A stretch of 64,000 nt of DNA from an uncultured Gemmatimonadales bacterium (GTDB lineage Bacteria > Gemmatimonadota > Gemmatimonadetes > JACCXV01 > JAHWKZ01). This document shows positions 37,152 through 46,281 of the stretch, piece by piece (the first letter of the stretch is position 1; each line of letters begins with the position of its first letter). The position numbers and the translations under genes were made by a program. The notes under the pieces were generated by a model, which saw only the letters and a program-made list of their open reading frames with translations, was not told the origin of the DNA and ran no database searches. The stretch covers positions 180,452 through 244,451 of the forward strand of contig CAMYLR010000006.1 of the NCBI GenBank assembly GCA_947259315.1, in the 5' to 3' direction.

Positions 37152-37940
37152 CTAATCCGGCTCCCCGAGGCGATAAAAGACGAGCCCATTGCGTCGTGTC
37201 CGATCCGCCAATTCACGGGCGTCGATCCCGCGCAAAGCGGCCAACGCGGTCACCGTCTCGACCACGTACGATGGTTCGTTCCGGCGACCCCGATGCGGGA
37301 TAGGCGCCAGGTATGGAGCGTCGGTTTCGGCCAGCAGCCGATTCTCGGGAACACGCGGAACGAGATCTGCGGCCGGGAATGACCGAAACGTGATCATACC
37401 TGAGAATGAAACGTAATACCCCCGCTCGACCCCGTGATCGAGCATCCGCCGGGAGCTGCTGAAACAATGCAAGACCACGCGGTTCGGAGCGATACTCGAC
37501 TTGGCGAGCACGGCCAAGGTGTCGTCCTCGGCATCACGCGAGTGGATCACCACGGGAAGATCCCGCTCGCTAGCCAACGCGAGTTGTTCACCAAACACAT
37601 GGCGCTGCACATCCCGTGGGCTGTTGTCGTAATGGTAGTCGAGCCCGATCTCACCCACGGCAACCGCACCCGCGTCAAGCATCCGCTCGATCGCTTCGCT
37701 CGTGCCGCTCTTCCAAGCCGAAGCTTCGTGCGGATGCAGCCCGGCGGTAAACCACACGCGCGGATCGGCAGATCCTTCGGCCAGTACCTTCGCTTTCGCG
37801 GCGTCGGCTGGATTTGAGGCTATGGCGACGATCTCAGAGACCCCGGCCACACGCGCGCGAGAGAGAACCGCAGGCCGATCCTCCGCGAAGGCCTCATCCT
37901 GGAGATGGCAGTGAGTGTCGAAGTAGCGTGGCGCGGTCAC
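37152..37940 (-). CDS. tatD: TatD-family metal-dependent deoxyribonuclease
   Basis: TatD DNase of 262 residues. Family motifs: YFDTHCHLQDEAF, GLHPHEA, VGEIGLDYHYD, LPVVIHSRDAE, VLHCFS and LAETDAPYLAP. The start is the GTG at 37940, which overlaps the secF stop as GTGA; the longer frame to 38021 would run inside secF. Roles proposed for the family include DNA repair and 3'-5' exonuclease activity. Confidence 0.93.
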   Translation of the reverse strand: MTAPRYFDTHCHLQDEAFAEDRPAVLSRARVAGVSEIVAIASNPADAAKAKVLAEGSADPRVWFTAGLHPHEASAWKSGTSEAIERMLDAGAVAVGEIGLDYHYDNSPRDVQRHVFGEQLALASERDLPVVIHSRDAEDDTLAVLAKSSIAPNRVVLHCFSSSRRMLDHGVERGYYVSFSGMITFRSFPAADLVPRVPENRLLAETDAPYLAPIPHRGRRNEPSYVVETVTALAALRGIDARELADRTRRNGLVFYRLGEPD

Positions 37941-38902
37941 GCCCGCGATGGGGCCTGAGCCTTCTTCTTGTTCTTGGCTCGCGGAGTCGTTCCTCCCCGA
38001 TCCTCGATGCGACGCTTCCACTCGATCAGCAGCGGCGCACCGACGAAGATCGACGAGTACGTTCCAATGATGATCCCGATCAGCAACGCGAATGCAAAGT
38101 CGTGGATCACACCCCCGCCCATAAAGAACAGGAACAGAACCACGACCAGGGTCGTACCCGAGGTGATGACCGTGCGCGACAATGTCTGGTTGACGGCCGC
38201 GTTGACAACCGACACGTAACGTTCGCGTCGCATCGATCGAAGGTCCTCCCGGATACGGTCGAATACGACGATGGTATCGTTGAGCGAGTAACCGATGATC
38301 GTCAGGAAAGCGGCTACCACGGCGAGTGAGATTTCTTTGTCCAGCAGGGAGAACAAACCGATCGACAGAATCACGTCGTGGAGTGTCGCGATGACGGCCG
38401 CGACGCCGAACTTCGGCTCGAATCGAACGGCGATGTAGATCAAGATCAGAATCAGCGCGTACAGGATCGCGCGTGCCGACTGGCCTTTGAGCTCGGCCCC
38501 GATCTTGGGCCCCACCGCTTCAGTGCGGACGACGGTGAACGTTTGGCCCTGTAGCTCGGGAGCCTGTCTAAGATGGGCCTCAATCCGGCGGCCGAAACCC
38601 TCCTCTTCTCCAACCGGGACCTGGGCCCGGATTACGACATCGGACGGATCGCCAAAACGTTGAACTTCGCTCGAGGTGAGTCCCGGCAGCGACTCGAGCA
38701 CGCTGCGCAACGTCCCGACCTCCACGGGTTGTTCGAAGTCGAGTTGTATCAGCGTCCCACCAGTGAAATCGATCGAGTACCGGAGCCCGCCACGAATCGC
38801 GATCGACGCTAATACCAGCAAGATCGCGATGGACGAGATCGCGAACGCGATCCGACGCCATCGCATGAAGGGGTAGTTCGCGTTTTGGAACAACCAGAAC
38901 AT
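37937..38902 (-). CDS. secF: Protein translocase subunit SecF
   Basis: Partner of SecD in the proton-driven step of Sec export. 321 residues with six membrane segments. Visible are the RGGLRYSIDFTGGTLIQLDFEQ first periplasmic segment, KIGAELKGQSARAILYAL, and the conserved GYSLNDTIVVFDRIREDL. A basic tail ends the protein. It follows secD by two bases. Confidence 0.96.
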   Translation of the reverse strand: MFWLFQNANYPFMRWRRIAFAISSIAILLVLASIAIRGGLRYSIDFTGGTLIQLDFEQPVEVGTLRSVLESLPGLTSSEVQRFGDPSDVVIRAQVPVGEEEGFGRRIEAHLRQAPELQGQTFTVVRTEAVGPKIGAELKGQSARAILYALILILIYIAVRFEPKFGVAAVIATLHDVILSIGLFSLLDKEISLAVVAAFLTIIGYSLNDTIVVFDRIREDLRSMRRERYVSVVNAAVNQTLSRTVITSGTTLVVVLFLFFMGGGVIHDFAFALLIGIIIGTYSSIFVGAPLLIEWKRRIEDRGGTTPRAKNKKKAQAPSRA

Positions 38903-38904
38903 AG

Positions 38905-40620
38905 TCAGATGCTCAGGCGACTCGCTGTCGCCCGTTGGGTCCAGGTTTCAAACAACGTCCGTGTCACGAATACGGCGGTGAAGATCGATGACAGGATTCC
39001 GATCGAGAGGACGACCGCGAAACCCTTGATCGGCCCGGTACCGAACTGAAACAGAACCGCGGCTGCAATCAACGTCGTGATCTGCGCATCGAGAATCGTC
39101 ACCAATGCGCGTTGGTAGCCGGCATCTATGGCGGCTCGAACGGACTTCCCCAAGTCGAGCTCCTCTCGGATCCGCTCGAACACGAGCACGTTTGCGTCGA
39201 CCGCCATACCCACGGTGAGGATCAAACCGGCGATTCCAGGCAGCGTCAACGTGGCACCAAAGGCCGCCAGGGCCGCCAGGATAATGACGATGTTGAACAC
39301 CAACGCCAGGTTCGCTATGAGCCCCGACGCCCGGTAGTAGATAATCATGAACACCGCCACAACCGCGAGGCCGAGCAACCCGGCGCGGCGTCCACGTTCG
39401 ATCGAGTCCGCACCCAACGACGGCCCCACGGTGCGCTCCTCGATGATCTGGAGCGGAGCCGGCAGCGCCCCCGCTCGGAGCACGATTGCTATGTCGCGAG
39501 CCTCTTCGATCGAGTCGAAACCCTCGATCTGAGCCCGCCCACCGCTGATTCGCTGTCGAATGTTGGGCGCCATCCGGACCACGTTGTCGAGAACGATTCC
39601 CAACCGTTCGTTGACGTGACGGCCGGTGACATCTCCAAACGTCGACGCCCCCTCACCGGTCATCTCGAGCGTCACGATGGGCTGGCTAACGAACTGAGGA
39701 TCGAAGCCTGCAGCGGCGGTAGAAATCGCCTCACCCGTCATTTCGGGCTCTTTCACCACCAGGAACAGGGTCCGGTAGCTACGACCGTCGGCGAACGTTC
39801 TCGATTGACCCGACCACAGCCACTCGTAGCGATCATCGACTCCCGCCAGCGCTGCCGAGTCGGCGAGCAACGCGCGCACAGTCGGCACGTCGTCTTCCGC
39901 GACCAGCAGATTGAACTTATCAGCACCTACTTGCTCGGTCTGCAGAAGCGCTGAGAATCGCCCATCGTCGATGCCGGCCTGAGCATCAGTCGCGGCGGGT
40001 TCGTCCTCTCCGAAGAACTCCTCCAACGTTTGGGCAGCCTCAGACTCGCTGGACGTGGTGTCTGAGACGACGGCCTCGGTCGCCGACGCGGTATCGGCGA
40101 CGGCCTCGGTTTCTTGCGACGGTGTCCGACCGGCGAGCCCTCGATCGACGGCGCGAATCTGATCCGTCACCAGGGCACCTTCAGCGACCAGCTGGAACTC
40201 CAAGAACGCGGTCCGCTGAACGAGGTCTTTGGCCCGTCTTTCATCTTGGATCCCAGGCAGCTCGACGATGATGCGATCGTCTCCGATCTTCTGGATCAGC
40301 GGCTCCGAGACACCGAACTGGTCGACTCGATTGCGGATGATCTCGAGCGCCCGGTCAACAGCGTCGCGACGCTCATCACCGGTGAACGCACGCTCGCTGT
40401 CGTCGAGCTCGAGAACGAGGTGCATCCCACCCTGCAGGTCGAGGCCGAGCTTGATCGCAGCGCTTTTGAGCCTCTCGAAACCGCTTGGGTCCTCCTGCTT
40501 GAGCTGCTGGCGCTCTTGTGCCGGCATCGAGTAGAAACGGAAGCTGGGCCACAGGTACCAGAGCCCCGCCAGCACGGCGAACCCAACGATCGCCCACCGG
40601 ATCTTGAGCCTATGCCGCAT
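38905..40620 (-). CDS. secD: Protein translocase subunit SecD
   Basis: 571 residues. LGLDLQGGMHLVLELDDSE is the conserved N-terminal motif, RIIVELPGIQDERRAKDLV follows, and GMAVDANVLVFERIREEL lies in the membrane domain. Between about residues 165 and 215 there is a Glu/Ala/Ser/Thr-rich low-complexity insertion (TPSQETEAVADTAS and on) not usual in E. coli-type SecD, probably an exposed periplasmic loop. A GGGAC ribosome-site candidate precedes the ATG. Confidence 0.96.
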   Translation of the reverse strand: MRHRLKIRWAIVGFAVLAGLWYLWPSFRFYSMPAQERQQLKQEDPSGFERLKSAAIKLGLDLQGGMHLVLELDDSERAFTGDERRDAVDRALEIIRNRVDQFGVSEPLIQKIGDDRIIVELPGIQDERRAKDLVQRTAFLEFQLVAEGALVTDQIRAVDRGLAGRTPSQETEAVADTASATEAVVSDTTSSESEAAQTLEEFFGEDEPAATDAQAGIDDGRFSALLQTEQVGADKFNLLVAEDDVPTVRALLADSAALAGVDDRYEWLWSGQSRTFADGRSYRTLFLVVKEPEMTGEAISTAAAGFDPQFVSQPIVTLEMTGEGASTFGDVTGRHVNERLGIVLDNVVRMAPNIRQRISGGRAQIEGFDSIEEARDIAIVLRAGALPAPLQIIEERTVGPSLGADSIERGRRAGLLGLAVVAVFMIIYYRASGLIANLALVFNIVIILAALAAFGATLTLPGIAGLILTVGMAVDANVLVFERIREELDLGKSVRAAIDAGYQRALVTILDAQITTLIAAAVLFQFGTGPIKGFAVVLSIGILSSIFTAVFVTRTLFETWTQRATASRLSI

Positions 40621-40705
40621 TGTCCCTTCTGTGCCCCGTTCGCAGGGTCATGACACTCGCAGAATTGATGTTGGTAAAGTGGAGAACGAAGGGCTCAAGA
40701 CTAGG

Positions 40706-41923
40706 CTACGAACGCCGCCGCCGCCACTGCTCGAATGCGCTGATTCCAAATCCCAGCCGCATGTAGCGCTCCGTCAGTTCGATATCGTCGAGCGAACCGC
40801 GGCGCCCGTACTCAAACAGCAGGTCAACCCGACTCCGATCTCCGAATCGTCGGCTGTGGCCAAAGCTAAACGCCCACTCGTTCACGTTTTGATCGTTGAT
40901 GATTATCGGCAGCTGCCGCCAGCGCATACCGAAACGTATCGGGGCTCGCGGCCCGATGAGTAACTTCCGTTGGTCGGGCGTATACTCGAGCCCGCCCCCG
41001 TACTCGACGAAGTCAGCCACATCCGATTGCGGCACGCCGTCGATCTCAAAGTCCTCCCAACCCGAACGGCGAAGAACACCGGCGACCCGGACCTGGTTGC
41101 CGAGGCTGGTCGATACACCCAACGAGAACGCATTCGGCAGATTGAATTCCGTCTCGCGCTCGGCCTCCACCGCACGGAGCTCCGCAGTGATTCCGCTCGA
41201 AACCGTCGGCCGCAATCGGTACCCGAGGCCAACGTGAGTACCCTGACCAAACCGATGCTCGATGCCGAGAGTGACGCCCAAACCGTCAAAGTCACGCGAC
41301 AAGCTATCGCTAGTGGTCGCCAGCACGCCCCCTAAGTCGGGCCGTTGGACCGAGCGAAATACTCCCCTCGAACCCAGATAGATATCGAACGACGCGCCAA
41401 CGCCGGTCCTCTCATCGATCGCGTACGACAGTCCGGGCGACAGGACGAAAACCCCGCCCTCCGAGTCGAGCGTGACGGGCAGGGTATCGCCCTCAAAAGT
41501 GACCGTGGACTCCAGCGCTGCGTCGAAGTCGATTGGTTGATAGTAGCCGATCGAAAACACGGTGTTGTACCAAGCAGGAAACACAGCCTGACCCATGGGA
41601 AAGACAACGTCATCGAAGCTGTGCGACAGCTCGAGATTCTCGACCTTGGAATCCTGACCTAAGAGCGAAAGATAGAAACCGGCCCGGCCGGCGCGCGCCA
41701 ACAGAGCCGGGTTCTCCAGCGAAAAGAGATCTTCGGGGAGCCCCACCGTGACCCCGCCCATCGCCCGAGCGCGCATGCTTTCACCACTGGCGGGCAAACC
41801 AAAAGCGCTCAGGTTAAAAACGCTCTCTTGCGCCGCCAGCGGTGACGTCACAGAGATGCTCGCAAGCGCAAACGCGACCAGACACGGTCGCAGACGGAGG
41901 CGCCGACTCAACACGTGCTTCAC
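40706..41923 (-). CDS. FadL/OmpP1- or PorV-like outer-membrane beta-barrel protein
   Basis: 405 residues with a signal peptide ending near LAAQES. ARAMGGVTVGLPEDLFSLENPALLA is the N-terminal plug-like motif shared by PorV and FadL-type barrels, followed by alternating strands such as GLSYAIDERTGVGASFDIYLG and a C-terminal aromatic residue near FEQ. It starts with GTG overlapping the lipoprotein stop (GTGA), so the two are made together. Confidence 0.72.
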   Translation of the reverse strand: MKHVLSRRLRLRPCLVAFALASISVTSPLAAQESVFNLSAFGLPASGESMRARAMGGVTVGLPEDLFSLENPALLARAGRAGFYLSLLGQDSKVENLELSHSFDDVVFPMGQAVFPAWYNTVFSIGYYQPIDFDAALESTVTFEGDTLPVTLDSEGGVFVLSPGLSYAIDERTGVGASFDIYLGSRGVFRSVQRPDLGGVLATTSDSLSRDFDGLGVTLGIEHRFGQGTHVGLGYRLRPTVSSGITAELRAVEAERETEFNLPNAFSLGVSTSLGNQVRVAGVLRRSGWEDFEIDGVPQSDVADFVEYGGGLEYTPDQRKLLIGPRAPIRFGMRWRQLPIIINDQNVNEWAFSFGHSRRFGDRSRVDLLFEYGRRGSLDDIELTERYMRLGFGISAFEQWRRRRS

Positions 41924-43152
41924 GGGTTCGATGAGGGCAGCACGACCAACCTCAGACGGGGTCGTAGCTCTGCTGCCGCCGAGGGGTCAAAGAGTCTGAC
42001 TTTGCCGAAGCCACTCGCCTCGTCGAGCACAGTTAGCGCAAAACCTTGGTTCGTTTCCGGTTCACGCAACCAGAGTCTGACCAACTCCCTCAACCGGTTC
42101 GATTGAAAGACCAATGAGTCGACCGGCAACGAGTCGCGACTCAGCGTGGTCAGTCCAAGGATGCTCGTCGCTGTTGCTGGCTCCAGGATCGTTTTCTCGC
42201 CGAGAAAGTCACTCAGCACCCGATTGGCCAAAAACCGCAACGAATCACCGGGGATCTGTGCCTGGTCAATCGATACGATGAACTTCACATCGACAATCGC
42301 CGTGTCTATCGGTACTTGATCGAAGTTTGGAATGAAAACCGCCCGCGAAACCGGCTCACCCGCGCCAACCGCCAAACCCCCGGCCTCAAATGGGTCACGA
42401 TCAACGGGAAGAAAAGTATCCTCCGCAGATCGGGTTACAGTCAGCTCCACCGGGCTACCGGGGTCACCCAGCTGGGTCTCGACTTCGAGTCGCGGGCCGA
42501 GCAGATTGTTGCCAGCGAACCCCCTTGAAACGAACTGTACTGCACTCCCAGCTGTTTGCTGGACTAGCAGCAGTCCCTCGTTCGCGATAACCCCCGACAA
42601 CCAGTCCTCTATCAGCGATGTTGGAAGCGGTACGCTGATCGAGTCTGAGTCCGCTTCCCCCGCGGTGATCGTAAACTCGGCCACCGGATCGGGATCAAAG
42701 TCACCACCAGGCGTGTTCCAATCGAGACCGAGATCACGGCGATCCCAATCGGCTGCAGCCTCATCCCACTCACTCGTCACCCGATGCACCACAAAAGACA
42801 CCGGTACTGCAGGCGCCGGTGCGAAGACCAGTTTCAGGTTGGCGCTCAGAATAACGGACTCGGCTGGTAACGAATCGAACGCCGCCAGCGAGAATCGCAC
42901 AATCGGCCGGCTCTCGAACCCTGGCGCCTCGGACCATTCGAACGCCGAGATCAAACGATCCACTTCGGCCCGATCGGATGGGAAGATCGGGTAGTCGACG
43001 GCGAGATCCCAATCCGTTACGACGACAAGCTCGAGCTCGCCGTCGAGGACGCCCTCCGGGAGGAGCTCCTCTCCAACCGGGCTGCGACTAATGTCGGTAC
43101 AGGCAAGAGCCGCGACGAGCAGCCCTATCGCGGACGCCAGTTTGAGATTCAT
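41920..43152 (-). CDS. DNRLRE-like domain lipoprotein
   Basis: 410 residues with a lipobox VAALAC (Cys18). The phrase RPIVRFSLAAFDSLPAESVILSA, then HRVTSEWDEAAADWDRR, then WLSGVIANEGLLLVQQ resembles the DNRLRE beta-sandwich found in secreted proteins. A second copy may follow (PVDSLVFQSNRLRELVRLWL). It starts right after the eutN stop and overlaps the barrel gene. Partnership with that barrel is inferred from coupling. Confidence 0.7.
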   Translation of the reverse strand: MNLKLASAIGLLVAALACTDISRSPVGEELLPEGVLDGELELVVVTDWDLAVDYPIFPSDRAEVDRLISAFEWSEAPGFESRPIVRFSLAAFDSLPAESVILSANLKLVFAPAPAVPVSFVVHRVTSEWDEAAADWDRRDLGLDWNTPGGDFDPDPVAEFTITAGEADSDSISVPLPTSLIEDWLSGVIANEGLLLVQQTAGSAVQFVSRGFAGNNLLGPRLEVETQLGDPGSPVELTVTRSAEDTFLPVDRDPFEAGGLAVGAGEPVSRAVFIPNFDQVPIDTAIVDVKFIVSIDQAQIPGDSLRFLANRVLSDFLGEKTILEPATATSILGLTTLSRDSLPVDSLVFQSNRLRELVRLWLREPETNQGFALTVLDEASGFGKVRLFDPSAAAELRPRLRLVVLPSSNP

Positions 43153-43437
43153 TCAGACTCGAGTGATATCCCCGTCGATATCGTACTCGTCGACAATCGC
43201 CATGATTACGGCATCCACCGGTCGCGCTTCCGTGAGCGTTGTCTGACGCGCGGACGATCCCGTCGCGTACAGCACGACTTCCCCGGCTCCCGCGCCGACC
43301 GAGTCAGCAGCGACGACATATCCGGACTCGAATTCGAGATCGACATCGAGGTCGCGAACCAATAGCAGTTTAAGCCCACCCAGCTTTTCGTCTTTTCGCG
43401 AGGCCACTACGGCCCCCACAACGCGACCCATCTTCAT
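43153..43437 (-). CDS. EutN/CcmL-type microcompartment vertex protein
   Basis: 94 residues matching the pentameric BMC vertex family: [52 protein letters not shown] and [15 protein letters not shown]. These proteins close the corners of bacterial microcompartments or carboxysomes. No BMC-H or BMC-T shell genes and no encapsulated enzyme cluster are in the window. It overlaps cdd by four bases and abuts the lipoprotein. Confidence 0.85.
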   Translation of the reverse strand: MKMGRVVGAVVASRKDEKLGGLKLLLVRDLDVDLEFESGYVVAADSVGAGAGEVVLYATGSSARQTTLTEARPVDAVIMAIVDEYDIDGDITRV

Positions 43438-43826
43438 GCCGACTCGCCTCCGAACAAGAACGGATGCGGCAGAAGCCCGCCGAGCGTGAACTCGTGCTTC
43501 TCGCCATCGTCATTGACCACTGTGATTGGTAACCCCGGGGCGAACTCGCTCAAGGCTTGGCGGCACGCCCCACACGGATAGGGCGTGCGACCATTGGCGC
43601 TGACTACCAGGCGTTTGAAGGCTCGTGCGCCTTCCGTAACCGCCGCGAAAAGCGCCACCCGCTCTGCACAGCAAGTGACCGAAAACGACGAGTTCTCCAC
43701 GTTGCACCCTTGGAACACGCGACCGTCGTCGGTTTCCAGAGCGGCACCGACTTGGTAGCCCGAGTACGGAGCGTAGGCCTTATCCTGCGCCTCCCTGGCG
43801 GCTTGTTCTAGGCGTCTTAGTTCCAC
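43434..43826 (-). CDS. cdd: Cytidine deaminase
   Basis: Zinc enzyme converting cytidine to uridine in salvage. 130 residues. The active site is visible as [19 protein letters not shown] and [13 protein letters not shown], supplying Cys, Glu and two Cys. An early [10 protein letters not shown] loop is present. It stands just before eutN in the alr series. Confidence 0.93.
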   Translation of the reverse strand: MELRRLEQAAREAQDKAYAPYSGYQVGAALETDDGRVFQGCNVENSSFSVTCCAERVALFAAVTEGARAFKRLVVSANGRTPYPCGACRQALSEFAPGLPITVVNDDGEKHEFTLGGLLPHPFLFGGESA

Positions 43827-43834
43827 TCGGGTCT

Positions 43835-44227
43835 TCAGGGGCTGAGTTGGAGAAAGCGGACTCGAAGGTCGGCGAGGAGTTGCTCGAGGATCTGAGATTC
43901 CTCGCCCGAGAGATTGCCCTCTGTACGTTGGTGGAGGATCTCGAGCAGGTCAATGAAGTGCTTGGCCTGATCAGGTAATACTCGTCGCTCCGCTTCAGCA
44001 CCAATCGGCACATCGCCCATAAACTGCATCGCCTGGAGAGCCAAATACTGAACGATTTCCAGGAACGACGGCTCCGGCAACTCGATGTGCTCGATTGCAT
44101 CCCGGGAGGAGATCTCGTCTTCAGCTGGTTCGGGCGGAGTCTCCCGAACTTCACCTGGCGTCTCCGCTCCTGACACCCGTTCGTCACTGAACGCTGACCG
44201 TCGCTCTCGGAACTTACCGTTCGTCAT
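43835..44227 (-). CDS. DUF1844 family protein
   Basis: 130 residues. The C-terminal part, FLEIVQYLALQAMQFMGD followed by DQAKHFIDLLEILHQRTEGNLSGEES, is the DUF1844 signature; the N-terminal third is acidic and disordered. The family is small, widespread and uncharacterised. It overlaps the alr stop by 14 bases. Confidence 0.85.
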   Translation of the reverse strand: MTNGKFRERRSAFSDERVSGAETPGEVRETPPEPAEDEISSRDAIEHIELPEPSFLEIVQYLALQAMQFMGDVPIGAEAERRVLPDQAKHFIDLLEILHQRTEGNLSGEESQILEQLLADLRVRFLQLSP

Positions 44228-45413
44228 CTTGTGACCCCCGGCTATAGCATCGACGTACGCGCTGGGATATTCCGGTAAAAACCGCGTAGCTCATCAGATT
44301 GGCCTCACTACCCACAGTCGCCACCGTTTGGACCTCGTCGCCTTGGCGGCCAATCAGCGTGGCGATCTCTCCAACCTCGAGATCCGGGAACGGCGTGGCA
44401 TCAACCATGGTGAGGTCCATGCACACCGCACCGCGAATTGGCACTCGTCGACCACGCAGCAAAACGTGGCCACGATCCGACAACGAAAACGGCCAGCCGT
44501 CACCGTACCCTACCCCCAGAACGGCTATCCGTTCGGAGCCACGGGCGATATACCTTCGGTGGTAGCTGACCGACTCTCCCGCGGCGAGTGACTTGACCGC
44601 CATTACGCGGGCGTGCCAGCTGAGCGCGGGCCCGAATGCCTGCGCGTCGAACGCTCGACCATCATTCCCTGACTCAAAGTCGGTGTCGGGAGCGATCTCC
44701 TCCGCCGACCCATAAACGACTATGCCGGGTCGTACGAGCGTCCTCGTCGCGCGTCTGAACCGCAGCGCAGCGGCGCTGTTGGCAGCATGAATCCAAGGCG
44801 GACGAATCCCCCTCTTTGCCAACTGTTCGAGCATCGCGTCAAACCGATCGAGCTGCCGGTCAGTTGGCGCGCGCTCTCGCTCATCGGCACTTGCAAAGTG
44901 TGTAAAGATACCCTCGACCTCAATGGTGGGCAATTTCTGAGCGCTCTCAACCAACTCTATGACGTCGCGATCCCACGCGCCCGAACGACCCATCCCGGTG
45001 TCGACTTCGACGTGAACCGGAGCGACCTTTCCGGCTGCTGCCGCCGCGGCGGCCAGGGCTTCTACCTGCGGCCAATCCGTTATCGCGGCCGTCACTTCGA
45101 GCGCAATCGCGCGCTCGGCTTCAGCCGGCAGTATCGGCATCAGACAAACAACTGGGCCACCGATATCCGCTGCGCGCAACGCTGCGGCTTCGTCCAGCGA
45201 AGCGACACCCAACCCCCACACGCCGGCGCTCTTGGCCGCCACGGCTACCGGAACCAATCCGTGACCATAGGCGTTCGCCTTGACCGGCATCAGGATCTCG
45301 GCCGCCACCGGCAGCTGGGCCCGGAGGGTGCCCAGGTTAGCCACGATTCGGTCGAGATCGATGTCCGCCCAGGTCCGCGCTGTTTCTTCGGTGGTTGGGG
45401 CCTTGTGCGTCAT
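44214..45413 (-). CDS. alr: Alanine racemase
   Basis: PLP enzyme making D-alanine for peptidoglycan. 399 residues from ATG 45413. The PLP lysine is in LMPVKANAYGHG; GIFTHFASAD, PGIVVYG, YIARGSERIAVLGVGYGDGW and RGRRVPIRGAVCMDLTMVD follow. The much longer frame upstream is antisense to mazG. An ATG at 45476 would add 21 residues and is a less likely alternative start. Confidence 0.94.
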   Translation of the reverse strand: MTHKAPTTEETARTWADIDLDRIVANLGTLRAQLPVAAEILMPVKANAYGHGLVPVAVAAKSAGVWGLGVASLDEAAALRAADIGGPVVCLMPILPAEAERAIALEVTAAITDWPQVEALAAAAAAAGKVAPVHVEVDTGMGRSGAWDRDVIELVESAQKLPTIEVEGIFTHFASADERERAPTDRQLDRFDAMLEQLAKRGIRPPWIHAANSAAALRFRRATRTLVRPGIVVYGSAEEIAPDTDFESGNDGRAFDAQAFGPALSWHARVMAVKSLAAGESVSYHRRYIARGSERIAVLGVGYGDGWPFSLSDRGHVLLRGRRVPIRGAVCMDLTMVDATPFPDLEVGEIATLIGRQGDEVQTVATVGSEANLMSYAVFTGISQRVRRCYSRGSQDDER

Positions 45414-45474
45414 CGGCAAGCTAGGATACGGGGCGGGCTCGCCCACATCAAGCACCGTCCGTAACTTGGCGTTC

Positions 45475-46281
45475 ATGACGCGAGAGTCTGAATACCCAGC
45501 CGGTTTCACCGGCGTCTTGGCGCTCCTGCGGAGGCTCAGGGACCCTGAACGCGGTTGTCCCTGGGATATCGAGCAAACCCCTCGGAGTCTGGTGCCGCAT
45601 CTGATCGAGGAAGCGCACGAAGCGGCGGAGGCGATCGAATCGGGTGACCGCGAGGCGATCGTGGACGAGCTGGGTGATCTACTGCTGCACCTCGCCTTCC
45701 AGATCGTAATCGCCGAGGAGGAGGGCTCGTTTGATCTCGCCGACGTGGCCGCCAAGATCATCGACAAGATGGTTCGCCGGCATCCGCATGTGTTCGGCGA
45801 TGCCAAGTATGCGGGCGAGGCTCACCAAGCGGTGTGGGAGACCCTCAAACGACGCGAGCGTGACCCCGCGGACGAGCGCCGGAACAGTGTGATTGGAACG
45901 CTTCCGGAGGGCCTACCGGCGCTGGTTCGTGCCTACCGAATACAACAGAAGGTGGCGACCATCGGGTTTGACTGGCGGACCCCCGATGGCGCTCGCGCCA
46001 AGGTCGACGAGGAACTCGCAGAGACGAACGCCGCCGCTGAGAAGGGGCTGCCAGAGCCACTCGAGGAGGAGTTTGGCGACCTGCTTTTCGCGTTGGTCAA
46101 CTGGGGTCGACTTCTCGACGTCCACCCACACACAGCCCTCCAGTACGCCAACCGCAAGTTCGAGACGCGATTTCAGCGGCTCGAAGCGTTGGCTGCCGAG
46201 CGTGGTGTGGTGCTCGAAGATCAGTCGCTGGACGAGCTCGATCAGCTCTGGGACGAGGTCAAACGGGAGGAGACTCTCTAG
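45475..46281 (+). CDS. mazG: Nucleoside triphosphate pyrophosphohydrolase MazG
   Basis: House-cleaning hydrolase of NTPs, also able to lower (p)ppGpp in some bacteria. 268 residues with two MazG domains: the first has CPWDIEQTPRSLVPHLIEEAHEAAEAI and ELGDLLLHLAFQ, the second KVDEELAETNAA and EEFGDLLFALVNWGR. The start at 45475 (MTRESEYPAGF) excludes the non-homologous upstream extension. It is divergent from alr and overlaps asnS tail to tail by four bases. Confidence 0.94.
   Translation: MTRESEYPAGFTGVLALLRRLRDPERGCPWDIEQTPRSLVPHLIEEAHEAAEAIESGDREAIVDELGDLLLHLAFQIVIAEEEGSFDLADVAAKIIDKMVRRHPHVFGDAKYAGEAHQAVWETLKRRERDPADERRNSVIGTLPEGLPALVRAYRIQQKVATIGFDWRTPDGARAKVDEELAETNAAAEKGLPEPLEEEFGDLLFALVNWGRLLDVHPHTALQYANRKFETRFQRLEALAAERGVVLEDQSLDELDQLWDEVKREETL

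Noticed and set aside
45280-45474. 65-residue N-terminal extension of mazG
   Set aside because: It is antisense to alr and unlike MazG; the ATG at 45475 begins the family match.
45414-45806. 131-residue N-terminal extension of alanine racemase
   Set aside because: It lies antisense to mazG codons, is Ser/Arg-rich and has no similarity to racemases; the ATG at 45413 fits the family.
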